Source of the DNA: Dyella sp. BiH032
GTDB lineage: Bacteria > Pseudomonadota > Gammaproteobacteria > Xanthomonadales > Rhodanobacteraceae
DNA length: 64,000 bases
NCBI RefSeq assembly: GCF_031954525.1
Contig: NZ_CP134867.1
Location: 1,302,001-1,366,000 of the forward strand
Direction: 5' to 3'
The notes below the pieces were generated by a model. It searched no databases, was not told where the DNA came from, and saw only the letters and a program-made list of their open reading frames with translations. The position numbers and the translations under genes were made by a program. Below are positions 25,139 to 33,471 of this stretch, one piece after another. Positions within the stretch are counted from its first letter, which is position 1; every line of letters starts with the position of its first letter.

Positions 25139-26314
25139 ATGCATCTTGATCTGTTTACGCTCGGCGTCATGGGGCTGGCCGTCGGGGCGACGATTTCCCT
25201 CAGTTTCACCTTGCTCGGCCTGGTGCTGCGCGGCATGCCCGCGTTGCGCATCTGGGCCGCGGCATTCTGGATCATCACGCTGGCCGGCCTCGCGCAGGGC
25301 CTGGACGAACGCGACACCTTTCTCTCCGCCATCGTCGGCAACGCACTGATCGCCATCGCCAACGCCGCGATGCTCATGGGCATCGCCGTGCATGTGCGCT
25401 ATCCGTTGCGCTGGCGTTGGCCGCTGCTGTTGTCCGCGGCCTTCCTCGGCCTGCAGGTGCTGTTCCTGCTGGTGCCGCCCAGCCAGAGTCTGGAAGCGAT
25501 CGTGTTCGGCGCCAAGAGCGTGGTGTGGGATGCGTGGATGATCTGGGTGCTGCTGCGACGCTCGCCGCGCGATCTGCGCGTGAGCTGCATGTTCACCGCC
25601 TTGGTATTCGCCGCGGACGCGGCGTTCTACCTGTTGCGTTCGGTGGTGATGGTGGCGCCCGGCACGGCGTCTCAAGTCTTGCTCGCCACGCAGCTGGTCA
25701 CTGCCAACTATCTCTTTGCGATCATCTGTACCTTCCTCGTCAGCACCGGTTTTACGCTACTGCTGGCCGAACGCCTGACGCTCGACTTGCGCACCATGGC
25801 GCGCACCGATGGCTTGACCGGGCTGCGCAACCGCAACGCAGTGATCGAAGACGGCCGCCGCGCGGTGGAAGCCTGCCGCGCGCGCGGGCAGACCTCGTCG
25901 GTGCTGCTGCTGGACCTGGACCGCTTCAAGGCCATCAACGACAACTGGGGCCATCACGCCGGCGACGAAGTCCTGCGTCACTTCGTGCAGATCGTGCGCG
26001 TGGTGCAATTGCCGGAAGGTGCACTGCTGGGGCGCTACGGCGGCGAGGAATTCCTGCTCGTGCTGCCGGGCATCGACGCGGCGCAGGCCATCGTCGCCGC
26101 CGAAGGCGTGCGTTCCCGCCTCGCCGCCGCGCCGGCGCAGCACAGCGGGGAGCAGATCGGCGTCACCACCAGCGTCGGCGTGGCCGGCGCGGCAGACATG
26201 GATTTCGATGCGCTGATCACCGCCGCCGACGCGGCGCTCTACCGTGCCAAACACCACGGCAGGAACCGCGTGGAGTGGGCCGGTCACCGCGCGCCCGCAA
26301 CGATCGCCGTCTGA
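25139..26314 (+). CDS. Membrane diguanylate cyclase (GGDEF)
   Basis: 391 residues. About six or seven transmembrane helices (residues ~5-215) precede a GGDEF domain (~225-385) that makes cyclic di-GMP from GTP. The active-site loop is intact as RYGGEEFLLVLPG; metal and substrate residues are visible in LLLDLDRFKAINDNWGHHAGDE. The residues five positions before GGEEF (PEGALLG) do not form the RxxD inhibitory site, so product inhibition through an I-site is not expected. Start ATG 25139 is preferred because the helix begins straight after; an ATG at 25094 is alternative. The sensor part has no recognised ligand motif. Confidence 0.9.
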   Translation: MHLDLFTLGVMGLAVGATISLSFTLLGLVLRGMPALRIWAAAFWIITLAGLAQGLDERDTFLSAIVGNALIAIANAAMLMGIAVHVRYPLRWRWPLLLSAAFLGLQVLFLLVPPSQSLEAIVFGAKSVVWDAWMIWVLLRRSPRDLRVSCMFTALVFAADAAFYLLRSVVMVAPGTASQVLLATQLVTANYLFAIICTFLVSTGFTLLLAERLTLDLRTMARTDGLTGLRNRNAVIEDGRRAVEACRARGQTSSVLLLDLDRFKAINDNWGHHAGDEVLRHFVQIVRVVQLPEGALLGRYGGEEFLLVLPGIDAAQAIVAAEGVRSRLAAAPAQHSGEQIGVTTSVGVAGAADMDFDALITAADAALYRAKHHGRNRVEWAGHRAPATIAV

Positions 26315-26384
26315 CGCAGCACGCGCACCGCAGGTCCGGCGCTCCGGCGTCGCCCGCCACGCCTTGGCAGGCATCCGCCATCCC

Positions 26385-26401
26385 ATTACCTGCGAGGTAA
26401 T
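26385..26401. promoter_or_regulatory. 17-bp palindrome, probable XRE/MmyB operator
   Basis: ATTACCTGCGAGGTAAT, a perfect 7-3-7 inverted repeat, 57 bp upstream of the NTF2-like gene and in the same neighbourhood as the XRE/MmyB regulator at 26972. The same architecture occurs next to the paralogous regulator (44477-44493). Confidence 0.65.
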
Positions 26402-26457
26402 CGCCGCCGCGCGGGGCGGGCGGCAATCTGGCGGCACACCCACCAAGGAGCACCGCC

Positions 26458-26832
26458 ATGAACGACACCGCCACCCGTACCCTCGTCGAACGCTATCTGC
26501 AGGGCTGGAACGAGACGGACGCATTGCGCCGCCGCGCGCTGGTCGAAGAGGTCTACGCCGAGCATGCCGTCTACACCGATCCGATGGTGCAAGCCTGCGG
26601 CTGGGAAACTATCGATGCCACCATCGCCGCCGTGCAATCGATGTTCCCCGGCCATGTATTCCGCCTCGGCGGCCCGGTGGATGCGCACCACGACATGGTC
26701 CGCTTCCAATGGCACCTCTTCGCGCCGGGCGCGGACGAACCGTTGGTGATCGGCTTCGACGTCGCGCAGCTCGACGACGGCCGTATCCGGCAGGTGCTCG
26801 GCTTCCTCGACAAAGTCCCGCAGGTCGCCTGA
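26458..26832 (+). CDS. NTF2-like / SnoaL-fold small protein
   Basis: 124 residues with a cone-shaped NTF2-like fold predicted from LVERYLQGWNETDALRRRALVEEVYAEHAVYTDPM, the typical start of SnoaL-like proteins. Family members include isomerases, hydrolases and binding proteins, so no reaction is assigned. AAGGAG is placed well before the ATG. The palindrome at 26385 lies in its promoter region, and the downstream XRE/MmyB regulator probably controls it. Such pairings of MmyB regulators with NTF2-like or oxidoreductase genes are common. Confidence 0.82.
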   Translation: MNDTATRTLVERYLQGWNETDALRRRALVEEVYAEHAVYTDPMVQACGWETIDATIAAVQSMFPGHVFRLGGPVDAHHDMVRFQWHLFAPGADEPLVIGFDVAQLDDGRIRQVLGFLDKVPQVA

Positions 26833-26971
26833 AAGAAACCGATCGGGCGGCCACGCGCCGCCCGTTTCGCCGTGGCAGCCCAACATTCCGGCGGCGTGAC
26901 TGCCGGCCCACCCGCTGCATCGCACTGCATGGGAATATCGGTGCGATGTCCTTTCCGCTCATGGAGACCGC

Positions 26972-27775
26972 ATGCAGTCCACTGCCAGCGCCACGCGTCC
27001 CGTCGGCGACCTGCTGCGCGAATGGCGCAGGCATCGTCGCCTCAGCCAGCTGGAGCTGGCGACGGAAGCGGAGATCTCCACCCGCCATCTCAGCTTCGTG
27101 GAATCCGGACGTGCCATGCCCAGCCGCGACATGATCCTGCACCTGGCGGAATACCTGGATATTCCGCTGCGCGAGCGCAATGCGCTGCTGGTCGCCGCTG
27201 GCTTCGCGCCGGTCTATGCGGAACGCGCGCTGGACGATCCCGCCCTCGACGCGGTACGCCATACCATCGAACTGCTGCTCAGGGGCATGGAGCCGTATCC
27301 CGCGCTGGCAGTCGACCGCTACTGGCACCTGGTCACCGCCAACCGCGCCGCCGCGCGCCTGATGGCCGGCCTGCCAGAAACTTTGACGAAGTCGCCGGTG
27401 AACGTGCTGCGCGCCAGTTTGCACCCCACCGGCCTCGCGCCGCGCATCCGCAATCTTGCCCAGTGGCGCGCCCACCTGCTGGAGCGCCTGCGGCACCAGG
27501 TCGACGCGAGCCAGGACCCGCAGCTGATGGCGTTGCTACGGGAATTGCAAAGTTATCCAGCGCCGCCGCTGGAAGACGGTTACGCCGTGGGCGCGGCGGG
27601 CCGCATCGCCGTGCCGATGGAACTGGACGTGGGCGATGCGGTGCTGTCGATGCTCAGCACCACGACGGTATTCGGTACGCCGACGGACGTGATGCTGCAG
27701 GAACTGGCCATCGAGGCCTTCGTGCCGGCCGACGAGGCGACGGCGACGTGGCTGCGCAGGGCGGCGGAGGCGTAG
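26972..27775 (+). CDS. XRE-family regulator with MmyB-like ligand-binding domain (paralogue 1)
   Basis: 267 residues. N-terminal helix-turn-helix at about residues 12-68 (LLREWRRHRRLSQLELATEAEISTRHLSFVESGR, with the first part shown only in outline), followed from ~95 by the MmyB-like domain (EPYPALAVDRYWHLVTANRAA, STTTVFGTPTDVMLQELAIEAF), which binds fatty-acid-like ligands in characterised members. A paralogue lies at 44540. The neighbouring NTF2-like gene with the palindrome ATTACCTGCGAGGTAAT is the probable target. No clear site lies directly in front of this gene, so it may be expressed from the upstream promoter or constitutively. Confidence 0.88.
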   Translation: MQSTASATRPVGDLLREWRRHRRLSQLELATEAEISTRHLSFVESGRAMPSRDMILHLAEYLDIPLRERNALLVAAGFAPVYAERALDDPALDAVRHTIELLLRGMEPYPALAVDRYWHLVTANRAAARLMAGLPETLTKSPVNVLRASLHPTGLAPRIRNLAQWRAHLLERLRHQVDASQDPQLMALLRELQSYPAPPLEDGYAVGAAGRIAVPMELDVGDAVLSMLSTTTVFGTPTDVMLQELAIEAFVPADEATATWLRRAAEA

Positions 27776-27809
27776 GGCCGTTTGGGCACGCCAACCGCCG
27801 CCCGTGACC

Positions 27810-30443
27810 TCAGCGCGGCAGATCCTGCGTGCCTTGGATCGTGAAGGTCGCCGCCGCATCGCTCGCGCCCGGCTGCCTGCCTCCGACGAACAGCGCGTAC
27901 TTGCCCGCCATCACGCGGCGGCGCCCCCGCGCATCCACCTGGCTGAGCTGCCGCGGGTCGATCTCGAAATGCAGCGTCTTCGACTCGCCCGCGGAAAACG
28001 CCACGCGCGAAAAGCCGACCAGGCTATGGCGCGGTGCGCCGGCCGGCGCGTCCTGCGCGGTGAGGTAGAGCTGCACGACTTCGTCGCCGTCCCGGTCGCC
28101 GCTGTTGCGCACGCGCACGTCCACGCCCAGTTTGTCGCCGGCCTTGAGCGTAGTGGCGGAGAGCCTGGTCGCGTCGTAGGCGAAGCGCGTATAGCTCAGC
28201 CCGTCGCCGAAAGCGAACAACGGCGTGCCGCGGAAATAGCGATAAGTGCGGCCTTCCATCCGGTAGTCGTCGAAGGCGGGCAGGTCCTTGGCCGAGGCAT
28301 AGAAGGTGACCGGCAGCCGCCCGGCCGGGTTGTAATGCCCGCTGAGCACATCGGCGATGGCGAGGCCGCCGGCTTCGCCCGGATACCACGCGGCCATGAT
28401 CGCATCCGCGTGCTGCTTGGCCCATGCCAGCGCCACGGCGCTGCCGCTGGTCAACACCACCACCAGCGGCTTGCCGCTCGCGGCCGCGGCTTCCAGCAGA
28501 CGCTGCTGCGGCGCCGGCAGTGCCAGCTCGGTGCGGTCGCCGCCGGAAAAGCCCGGCACGCTCACCTGCAGTTCCTCGCCCTCGACGTCGGGCGACAGGC
28601 CCACCACGGCGACGACGGCATCGGCCTTGGCGATGGCCTCCTTCGCTTCGCGCAACTGCGCTTCCGCCGGCGCGGCCCATTGCAGGCGGATGCCCTGGTC
28701 CTCGCCGGTATGGCGCAGCTCGAGGCGGATCGAATGCGGTTTCGCGTCGGCGAAATGCATCGGCACGTTGAGGTCGTAATCCTTGCCGTGATCGTCCAGC
28801 ACTTGCTTGCCGTCGACGAACAGGCGAACCGGATCATGCCCCTTGCAGTCGAAACAGCGATCGATGTGCAGGTTGAGGGTGTAGTCCCCCGCACCCGGCG
28901 GCAGCAGCTCGCCGGTCCAGCGCACCGCGTAGCGCTTGGCGTCGAGGCCTTCGGCGGGCGCGACTTCGTCCCAGTCGAAATCGATGCGGCGATCGATGCG
29001 GACCAGGGCAGGCTTGCCGTCCATGTCGCCGGAGGCGAAGTACTCGCCGCGCAGTCCGGGTTCCGCACGGCCGGTACCGGTGCGCAATGCGGTGGAGGGG
29101 ATCGGCACCGTCACGCCTTCGGCCAGCGTGGAACCCTGGGCATAGGTCACGCGCGCCTCGCCGAACTGTCCGGCGATGCCCGCCAGCGGCGTCACCGGAT
29201 GGACGGCGGTGCCGTGGTAGTTCGCTTCCAGCACGTTCAGCGCATCGGCGTTCGGGCCGATCACGGCGATGCGCTTGCCCTCCTGGAGCGGCAAGGTGCT
29301 GCGTTCGTTCTTCAGCAGGACGATCGATTCGCGCGCCGCCTGCAACGCAAGCGTGCGATGCGCCCGGGAGCTGATGTCCCCTGCGCCGAGCTTGGCGTAC
29401 GGCCCGTTGTCCGCATCGAACATGCCCATCCGGTAGCGTGCGGCGAACAGCCGCCGGGCGGCCTGGTCGATCGCCGCCTCGCCGATCTGCCCCTTGCGCA
29501 CGGCGTCGCCCAGCGCCGCGTAGGCGACACCGCAATCCAGGTCCGTGCCTGCGGCGACCGACGCAGCGGACGAACCGCCGTTATCCGGCTTGTAGCGGTG
29601 GAACTGGGTCATGTCGTCCACGGCGTCGCAGTCGGACACGACGTAGCCCGTGAACTGCCAATCGCGCCGCAGCCGTTCCTGCAGCAGCAGCGGCGAAGCG
29701 CAGGCGGGCGTTCCGTCCAGCGCGTTGTAGGCGCACATCACCGAGGCGGCATGGCCTTGGGTGACGGCCATGCGGAAGGCGGGCAGGTAGGTGTCTTCCA
29801 GATCGTGCGGCGACACGCGCGCATCGAAGCCATGGCGGCCCTTTTCAGGTCCGCTGTGCACGGCGAAATGCTTCGGCGTGCCGGCCGCCTTCAGCACGCC
29901 AGGGTCATCGCCCTGGATGCCGCGCACGAAGGCGGTGGCCAGCGTGCCGGTGAGGAACGGATCCTCGCCATAGGTCTCCTGGCCGCGGCCCCAGCGCGGG
30001 TCGCGGAAGATATTGATGTTCGGCGACCAGATGGTCAGGCCGTGGTAGCGCGGATGATCGCCCTTGCCGGCGAGGTTGTACTTGGCGCGCGCCTCGGTGG
30101 ACACGACGTCGCCGACCTGCCGCAGCAGCCCGTCGTTCCAGCTCGCCGCCAGGCCGATGGCCTGCGGAAAGACCGTGGCGTAGCCGGCGCGCGCCGAGCC
30201 GTGCAGCCCTTCGTTCCACCAGTCGTAGGCCGGCACGCCGAGCCGTGGAATGGCCGGGGCCGAGCTCTGCAGCTGCGCGATCTTCTCCGGCAGGGTCATG
30301 CGCGCGACGAGCTCCGCCGCGCGCCGGTCGGCCTGGGCGGCATCCATGGCCGCAGCGTGGCCGGCGAACAGCGCCGAAAGCGCGAGGATGAGCGCACGCG
30401 GCCCGCTCCGGCAGGCGAGGGGCTTGGTGCGGGGGTGTGGCAT
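27810..30443 (-). CDS. Secreted GH3 beta-glycosidase with PA14 domain
   Basis: About 877 residues. Signal peptide (PRALILALSALFAGHAAA), GH3 N-terminal barrel with the acidic nucleophile in GYVVSDCDAVDDM and KHFAVHSGPEKGRHGFD, a PA14-type insert at roughly residues 445-600 (LRGEYFASGDMDGKPALVRI), the GH3 C-terminal sandwich (AAWYPGEAGGLAIADVLSGH, PLFAFGDGLSYT) and a fibronectin III-like tail. Expected to release terminal beta-glucose or beta-xylose in the periplasm; the sequence pattern fits beta-glucosidase/beta-xylosidase (BglX/XylB-like) and does not settle the sugar. Three ATGs (30476, 30458, 30443) are possible; none has an ideal ribosome site, and 30443 gives the most normal signal peptide. 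Confidence 0.92.
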   Translation of the reverse strand: MPHPRTKPLACRSGPRALILALSALFAGHAAAMDAAQADRRAAELVARMTLPEKIAQLQSSAPAIPRLGVPAYDWWNEGLHGSARAGYATVFPQAIGLAASWNDGLLRQVGDVVSTEARAKYNLAGKGDHPRYHGLTIWSPNINIFRDPRWGRGQETYGEDPFLTGTLATAFVRGIQGDDPGVLKAAGTPKHFAVHSGPEKGRHGFDARVSPHDLEDTYLPAFRMAVTQGHAASVMCAYNALDGTPACASPLLLQERLRRDWQFTGYVVSDCDAVDDMTQFHRYKPDNGGSSAASVAAGTDLDCGVAYAALGDAVRKGQIGEAAIDQAARRLFAARYRMGMFDADNGPYAKLGAGDISSRAHRTLALQAARESIVLLKNERSTLPLQEGKRIAVIGPNADALNVLEANYHGTAVHPVTPLAGIAGQFGEARVTYAQGSTLAEGVTVPIPSTALRTGTGRAEPGLRGEYFASGDMDGKPALVRIDRRIDFDWDEVAPAEGLDAKRYAVRWTGELLPPGAGDYTLNLHIDRCFDCKGHDPVRLFVDGKQVLDDHGKDYDLNVPMHFADAKPHSIRLELRHTGEDQGIRLQWAAPAEAQLREAKEAIAKADAVVAVVGLSPDVEGEELQVSVPGFSGGDRTELALPAPQQRLLEAAAASGKPLVVVLTSGSAVALAWAKQHADAIMAAWYPGEAGGLAIADVLSGHYNPAGRLPVTFYASAKDLPAFDDYRMEGRTYRYFRGTPLFAFGDGLSYTRFAYDATRLSATTLKAGDKLGVDVRVRNSGDRDGDEVVQLYLTAQDAPAGAPRHSLVGFSRVAFSAGESKTLHFEIDPRQLSQVDARGRRRVMAGKYALFVGGRQPGASDAAATFTIQGTQDLPR

Positions 30444-30631
30444 GGACTTCACGGGCATTCCTCGACCGAAGCGCATCGGTGGCAGGGTTGGATGCCGCGT
30501 CGCGCGGCGGGAGAAGGCGGGATGCCCGAATATGCCACGACCGCGCGTTTCGACGGGACAACCGACAGCAGGCGCTTGCGGATGGCCAAACGAGGCGGCA
30601 AGGTGGCCCGACTCCGCTGCGAGGAACGGCC

Positions 30632-30982
30632 ATGCCCTGGCTCATCGTGAAGTACCTGATCACCGCCGGCGTGGTGGTGGCCGTGTCGGAGATCGCCAAG
30701 CGCAGCGACCGCCTCGGCGCCCTGGTCGCCTCCCTGCCGCTGGTGACGTTCCTGGCTCTGATCTGGCTGTACGTGGAGAAGCAGCCGATGGCGAAGATTG
30801 CCAACCATGCCTGGTATACGTTCTGGTATGTGGTGCCGACGTTGCCGATGTTTTTGTTGTTTCCGCGGTTGCTGGCGCGGTTCGGGTTTTGGGCGGCGCT
30901 GGGGTTGAGTGCGGTGGTGACGGTGGTTTGTTTTGTTGTGTTTGCGGTGGTGGTGAGGTCGTTTGGGATTAGGTTGTTGTAG
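30632..30982 (+). CDS. DUF3147-family small membrane protein
   Basis: 116 residues, four hydrophobic segments (YLITAGVVVAVSEIA, LGALVASLPLVTFLALIWLY, YTFWYVVPTLPMFLLFP, FWAALGLSAVVTVVCFVVFA). DUF3147 proteins have no established function. GAGGAA precedes the ATG. The last 46 sense codons are extreme: 45 end in G or T and one in C, unlike the first half of the gene. The stop codon lies inside the start of the composite repeat (30979 onward). Confidence 0.85.
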   Translation: MPWLIVKYLITAGVVVAVSEIAKRSDRLGALVASLPLVTFLALIWLYVEKQPMAKIANHAWYTFWYVVPTLPMFLLFPRLLARFGFWAALGLSAVVTVVCFVVFAVVVRSFGIRLL

Positions 30983-31515
30983 GTTGGGGTGAGCTTGCGA
31001 ACCCCAACGTCGGGCGCTGACGATCGCCTCGCCCTCTCATCCTCGTCATTCCGGCGGAGGCCGGAAGCCAGTGGCGATGCGGCTCGGTTGTCGCCTCGTG
31101 GCCAGCCTTGTCTCGCCCCTCCGGGGCGAGGGTTTCGCTCTCCTGCCGGAGAGCGAGTTACTTCTTCTTGCTTGCCCAAGAAGAAGTAACCAAGAAGAAG
31201 GGCCCCCTGCGCGGCGCCCTCCGCAGCCTTCGCTGCTGCGGGTGCGTTGAGGGCTGGCCGGGCTTTTCGATCGGGCATCCCTGCCCGAATCGAAAAGGCG
31301 GGGACGTCCTGTCCCCGCCCGCCTGCGGCGGCCTGATCGTCCAGCCCTCACCGCCGCGAAGGGAACCCGGCAGAGCAAGAGCCACACGGAGCATCGGCTT
31401 CGCCTCGCTCTCGTTTTCTGGTTGGCGGCGTGCCGCGGTACCGCACTTCTCCTTCTCCCCTCCGGGCGACCCGAAGGTAGTCCCCGTGGGAGAGAAGGCG
31501 GGATGAGGGGCGGGT
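30979..31515 (+). repeat. Composite structured intergenic repeat, copy 1
   Basis: A chain of hairpins shared with 51004-51515: GTTGGGGT/ACCCCAAC (30983-31008), CTCGCCCC/GGGGCGAG (31112-31130), CGCTCTCC/GGAGAGCG (31136-31155), TTACTTCTTCTT/AAGAAGAAGTAA (31158-31189), CTTTTCGAT...ATCGAAAAG with inner CGGGCA/TGCCCG (31263-31297), and GGCGGGGAC/GTCCCCGCC (31297-31319). It ends in the CTTCTCCCC repeat. Stems differ between copies in compensating ways. No coding potential. The rest of the gap to 31655 shows nothing further. Confidence 0.85.
31450..31515 (+). repeat. Short dispersed repeat, loop-insertion variant (within composite copy 1)
   Basis: CTTCTCCC ... GGGAGAAG stem with the same loop insertion (CGACCCGAAGGTAGTCCCC) as the copy at 17041-17100, followed by GATGAGGGG and GCTCGCG. 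Confidence 0.75.
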
Positions 31516-31655
31516 GCTCGCGAAAGCGTTGCAACGAAGCCGCGTCGATGCGCCACGACAATGGCGAGCATTCGCGCGCCCGGTGAGCGAATGCGCGCTG
31601 AGATTGGTGCGGCGAACTCAGTGGAGGAACTGAAACGAATCGCGGCCGGCACGCC

Positions 31656-32753
31656 CTAGCGATAACTCGCTTCCATCAACGCCGTCGCCAGGTCGCCGAT
31701 CTTCATGTGGTCGAAGCTGGTGTTGTTCATCACCACGACGCTGTGGGCATCGTCCAGGGTGCGCCAGACGAGTACGCGGTAGGCGCCGTTGGAGCCGTAC
31801 TCCCAGGCGACGGGGTGGTTCTTGCCGGCGAATGGCAGCGTCTTGGTGCGGCCGCCGAGGGCGTAGTTTTGCGCGGGGCGTTCCACGGTCATCAGCGTGC
31901 GCGTAGTTTCGGGTGACAGGAGCTTGCCGGCGAACAGGCCGTCCATCAGGGCGAACAGATCGTTGGCGCTGGTGTAGAAGCCGCCGGCGAGCGTCATGAA
32001 ATTCGATATCGGCTTGTCGAGCGGCTCGGGTTGCGGCATGAGCTGCTTGTAGCCGAGCGCCATGCCCGGCACGGCCGCCGAGCTTCCGCTGTACACGCCG
32101 CTGTGGCGAAGCGCGAGCGGCTGGACGAGGTAGCCTTGCACGAGCGTGGTGTAGCTCTGCCCGCTGATCTTCTCGACGATGGCCTTCACCAATAGCCAGT
32201 TGGAATGTGAGTAATCCCAGTCCGTGCCCGGCGCGAAGCGCAGGTCGCCGCTGGCGAAGCGGCGCACGGCTTCGGTGTTGTCCAACGACAACGTACGCGT
32301 GGAAGGATCGCGCTTGATCGCGGCATCGATGTCGTTGGGAACGCCGCTGCCGTGGCTCATCAGCGTGCGGAGGGTGAGCCTGCTGCCGTTGTCGCGCCGG
32401 TACTCCGGAAGGTAAGTGGCGATCGGTTCGTCCAGCGACAGCTCACCCTGCTGGACCAGCCGCATGACGACCATCGCAGCGATCCACTTGGAGATCGAGC
32501 CCGCTTCGAACGGCGTGTCGGCGGTCAGCACCCGCTGCGTGCTGGCATCGGCCGTACCGAAACTTTCGACGTAATCCACCTGCGAACCGCGGCCCACCAG
32601 TACCACGCCGTTGAATCGCTGCTCCGTCGCGAAACGGTGAGCAATGGCGGCGCAGTCGCCGCAGGCGGCCATGACGGGGCTGGCGGCAAGCGCGGCCAGG
32701 ATGGCCAGGACCGGGCGCCACCGGCCGGATCGGTGCTTCCATGGGTGCGGCAT
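31656..32753 (-). CDS. Exported serine hydrolase of the beta-lactamase/DD-peptidase fold
   Basis: 365 residues. Signal peptide PVLAILAALAASPVMAAC, then a class C beta-lactamase-like domain: the nucleophile motif SISK in FEAGSISKWIAAMVV, the second motif YSHSN, and LAGGFYTSANDLFALMDG typical of the family. Members include esterases, D-aminopeptidases and penicillin-binding-protein homologues; true lactamase activity is not implied. On the minus strand it follows, after 99 bp, a 47-codon membrane-peptide gene with a sigma54 promoter, so it is probably the distal gene of that transcript. A GAAGGA lies 13 nt upstream of the ATG. Confidence 0.88.
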   Translation of the reverse strand: MPHPWKHRSGRWRPVLAILAALAASPVMAACGDCAAIAHRFATEQRFNGVVLVGRGSQVDYVESFGTADASTQRVLTADTPFEAGSISKWIAAMVVMRLVQQGELSLDEPIATYLPEYRRDNGSRLTLRTLMSHGSGVPNDIDAAIKRDPSTRTLSLDNTEAVRRFASGDLRFAPGTDWDYSHSNWLLVKAIVEKISGQSYTTLVQGYLVQPLALRHSGVYSGSSAAVPGMALGYKQLMPQPEPLDKPISNFMTLAGGFYTSANDLFALMDGLFAGKLLSPETTRTLMTVERPAQNYALGGRTKTLPFAGKNHPVAWEYGSNGAYRVLVWRTLDDAHSVVVMNNTSFDHMKIGDLATALMEASYR

Positions 32754-32852
32754 GTTCGATCCATCCTTCGCGGGTCGTCTGCGCTATGCAGTCCCCGTCG
32801 GATGCCGGGTGGCGCGGCAAGGTTTAAACGCGCCCCCGCAGGCGCCCACCGA

Positions 32853-32996
32853 TCAGCGGCTGGCGTGCACCGCAGCGTTGGACACGACCGATTGCGGCGC
32901 CGAGGCGTGGGTGGTCAGCATGTTGCCCAGGAACAGGGCGCAGACCAGCAGACCGGCGGCGAAGAAACCCTGCAGCATCAGGTTCTCGAATTTCAT
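32853..32996 (-). CDS. 47-residue membrane peptide, sigma54 module copy 1
   Basis: Very short gene: begins MKFENLMLQGFFAAGLLVCA, one transmembrane segment at about residues 9-27, then a small polar tail (THASAPQSV...). It is almost identical in its first 36 residues to the paralogue at 35882-36025. AAGGAGAG is ideally placed before the ATG. A consensus sigma54 promoter lies 46 bp upstream. The role is unknown; conservation of peptide, leader and promoter together argues that it is translated and matters. It could be a membrane-stress sensor or a partner of the hydrolase gene that follows. Confidence 0.85.
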   Translation of the reverse strand: MKFENLMLQGFFAAGLLVCALFLGNMLTTHASAPQSVVSNAAVHASR

Positions 32997-33042
32997 GACG
33001 TCTCTCCTTGCGTGAGTGATTGAGCCTTTCGAGGGAGATATC

Positions 33043-33058
33043 GCAAGGGGCGTGCCAA
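33043..33058 (-). promoter_or_regulatory. Sigma54 (RpoN) promoter of membrane peptide 1
   Basis: On the minus strand TTGGCACGCCCCTTGC, a perfect match to the -24/-12 consensus (GG, 10 bases, GC). The predicted start of transcription is about 33031, giving a ~35-nt leader with a strong ribosome site. Confidence 0.9.
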
Positions 33059-33123
33059 CCCTTCCGACGGCCCGCAAACGGCGCGGTTGAGCCATTCCTG
33101 CGATTGACCCGCAGCAGGGAAAG

Positions 33124-33170
33124 CTGTCCGCGGACAGGTGGACACGATCGTTCGGACAGCAGCGCGGACA
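33124..33170. promoter_or_regulatory. TGTCC/GGACA palindrome array, probable enhancer-binding-protein sites
   Basis: A perfect 14-bp palindrome CTGTCCGCGGACAG (33124-33137) is followed by further GGACA half-sites at 33140, 33154 and 33166. The palindrome centre is about 100 bp upstream of the predicted sigma54 start, the usual position for an activator of the NtrC/PspF type. Confidence 0.75.
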
Positions 33171-33416
33171 CGCGATCAGCCGCGTCGGCAATAAGGAGCC
33201 GGCGTGATGGGGCCATCGCCCGACACCTCGCATCGTTCGCCAGGCCCCATCGACATGCCTTCATCCCGCGCGGGCCGGCAGCAGTCTTTTGAATCCGTGC
33301 GAAACCCTGGCGCCCGCCGCGGTGACGGGCGCTGGCCGTGCGCATGCGCACGCCGGGCGCGGTTTACCCGATCGGGGGAGTTGAAGCGCGCGCAAGCGCG
33401 CCCATGTCGCAGCGAT

Positions 33417-33443
33417 CCTGCCCGCGGCCTTGCCGCGGGCAGG
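33417..33443. other. 12-bp perfect hairpin in the 5' region of the MBL gene
   Basis: CCTGCCCGCGGC (33417-33428) pairs with GCCGCGGGCAGG (33432-33443) around a CTT loop, ending 28 bp before the ATG. It may be an mRNA leader structure or an insulator against read-through. Confidence 0.6.
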
Positions 33444-33471
33444 CTTCATCCCTCACGACCAGGAACCAACG

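Larger units (their letters stand above)
32997..33471. other. Divergent control region between membrane peptide 1 and the MBL protein
   Basis: 475 bp. Contains the sigma54 promoter (33043-33058), the TGTCC/GGACA array (33124-33170) and a long hairpin (33417-33443) just before the MBL gene. No separate gene is supported. Confidence 0.6.

Noticed and set aside
27804..30650. A 948-codon plus-strand frame
   Set aside because: Antisense shadow of the GH3 gene, which has a full set of family motifs on the other strand.
30979..31515. Serial hairpins considered as a CRISPR array or attenuator
   Set aside because: The stems differ from one another, with no regular repeat-spacer spacing and no cas genes.
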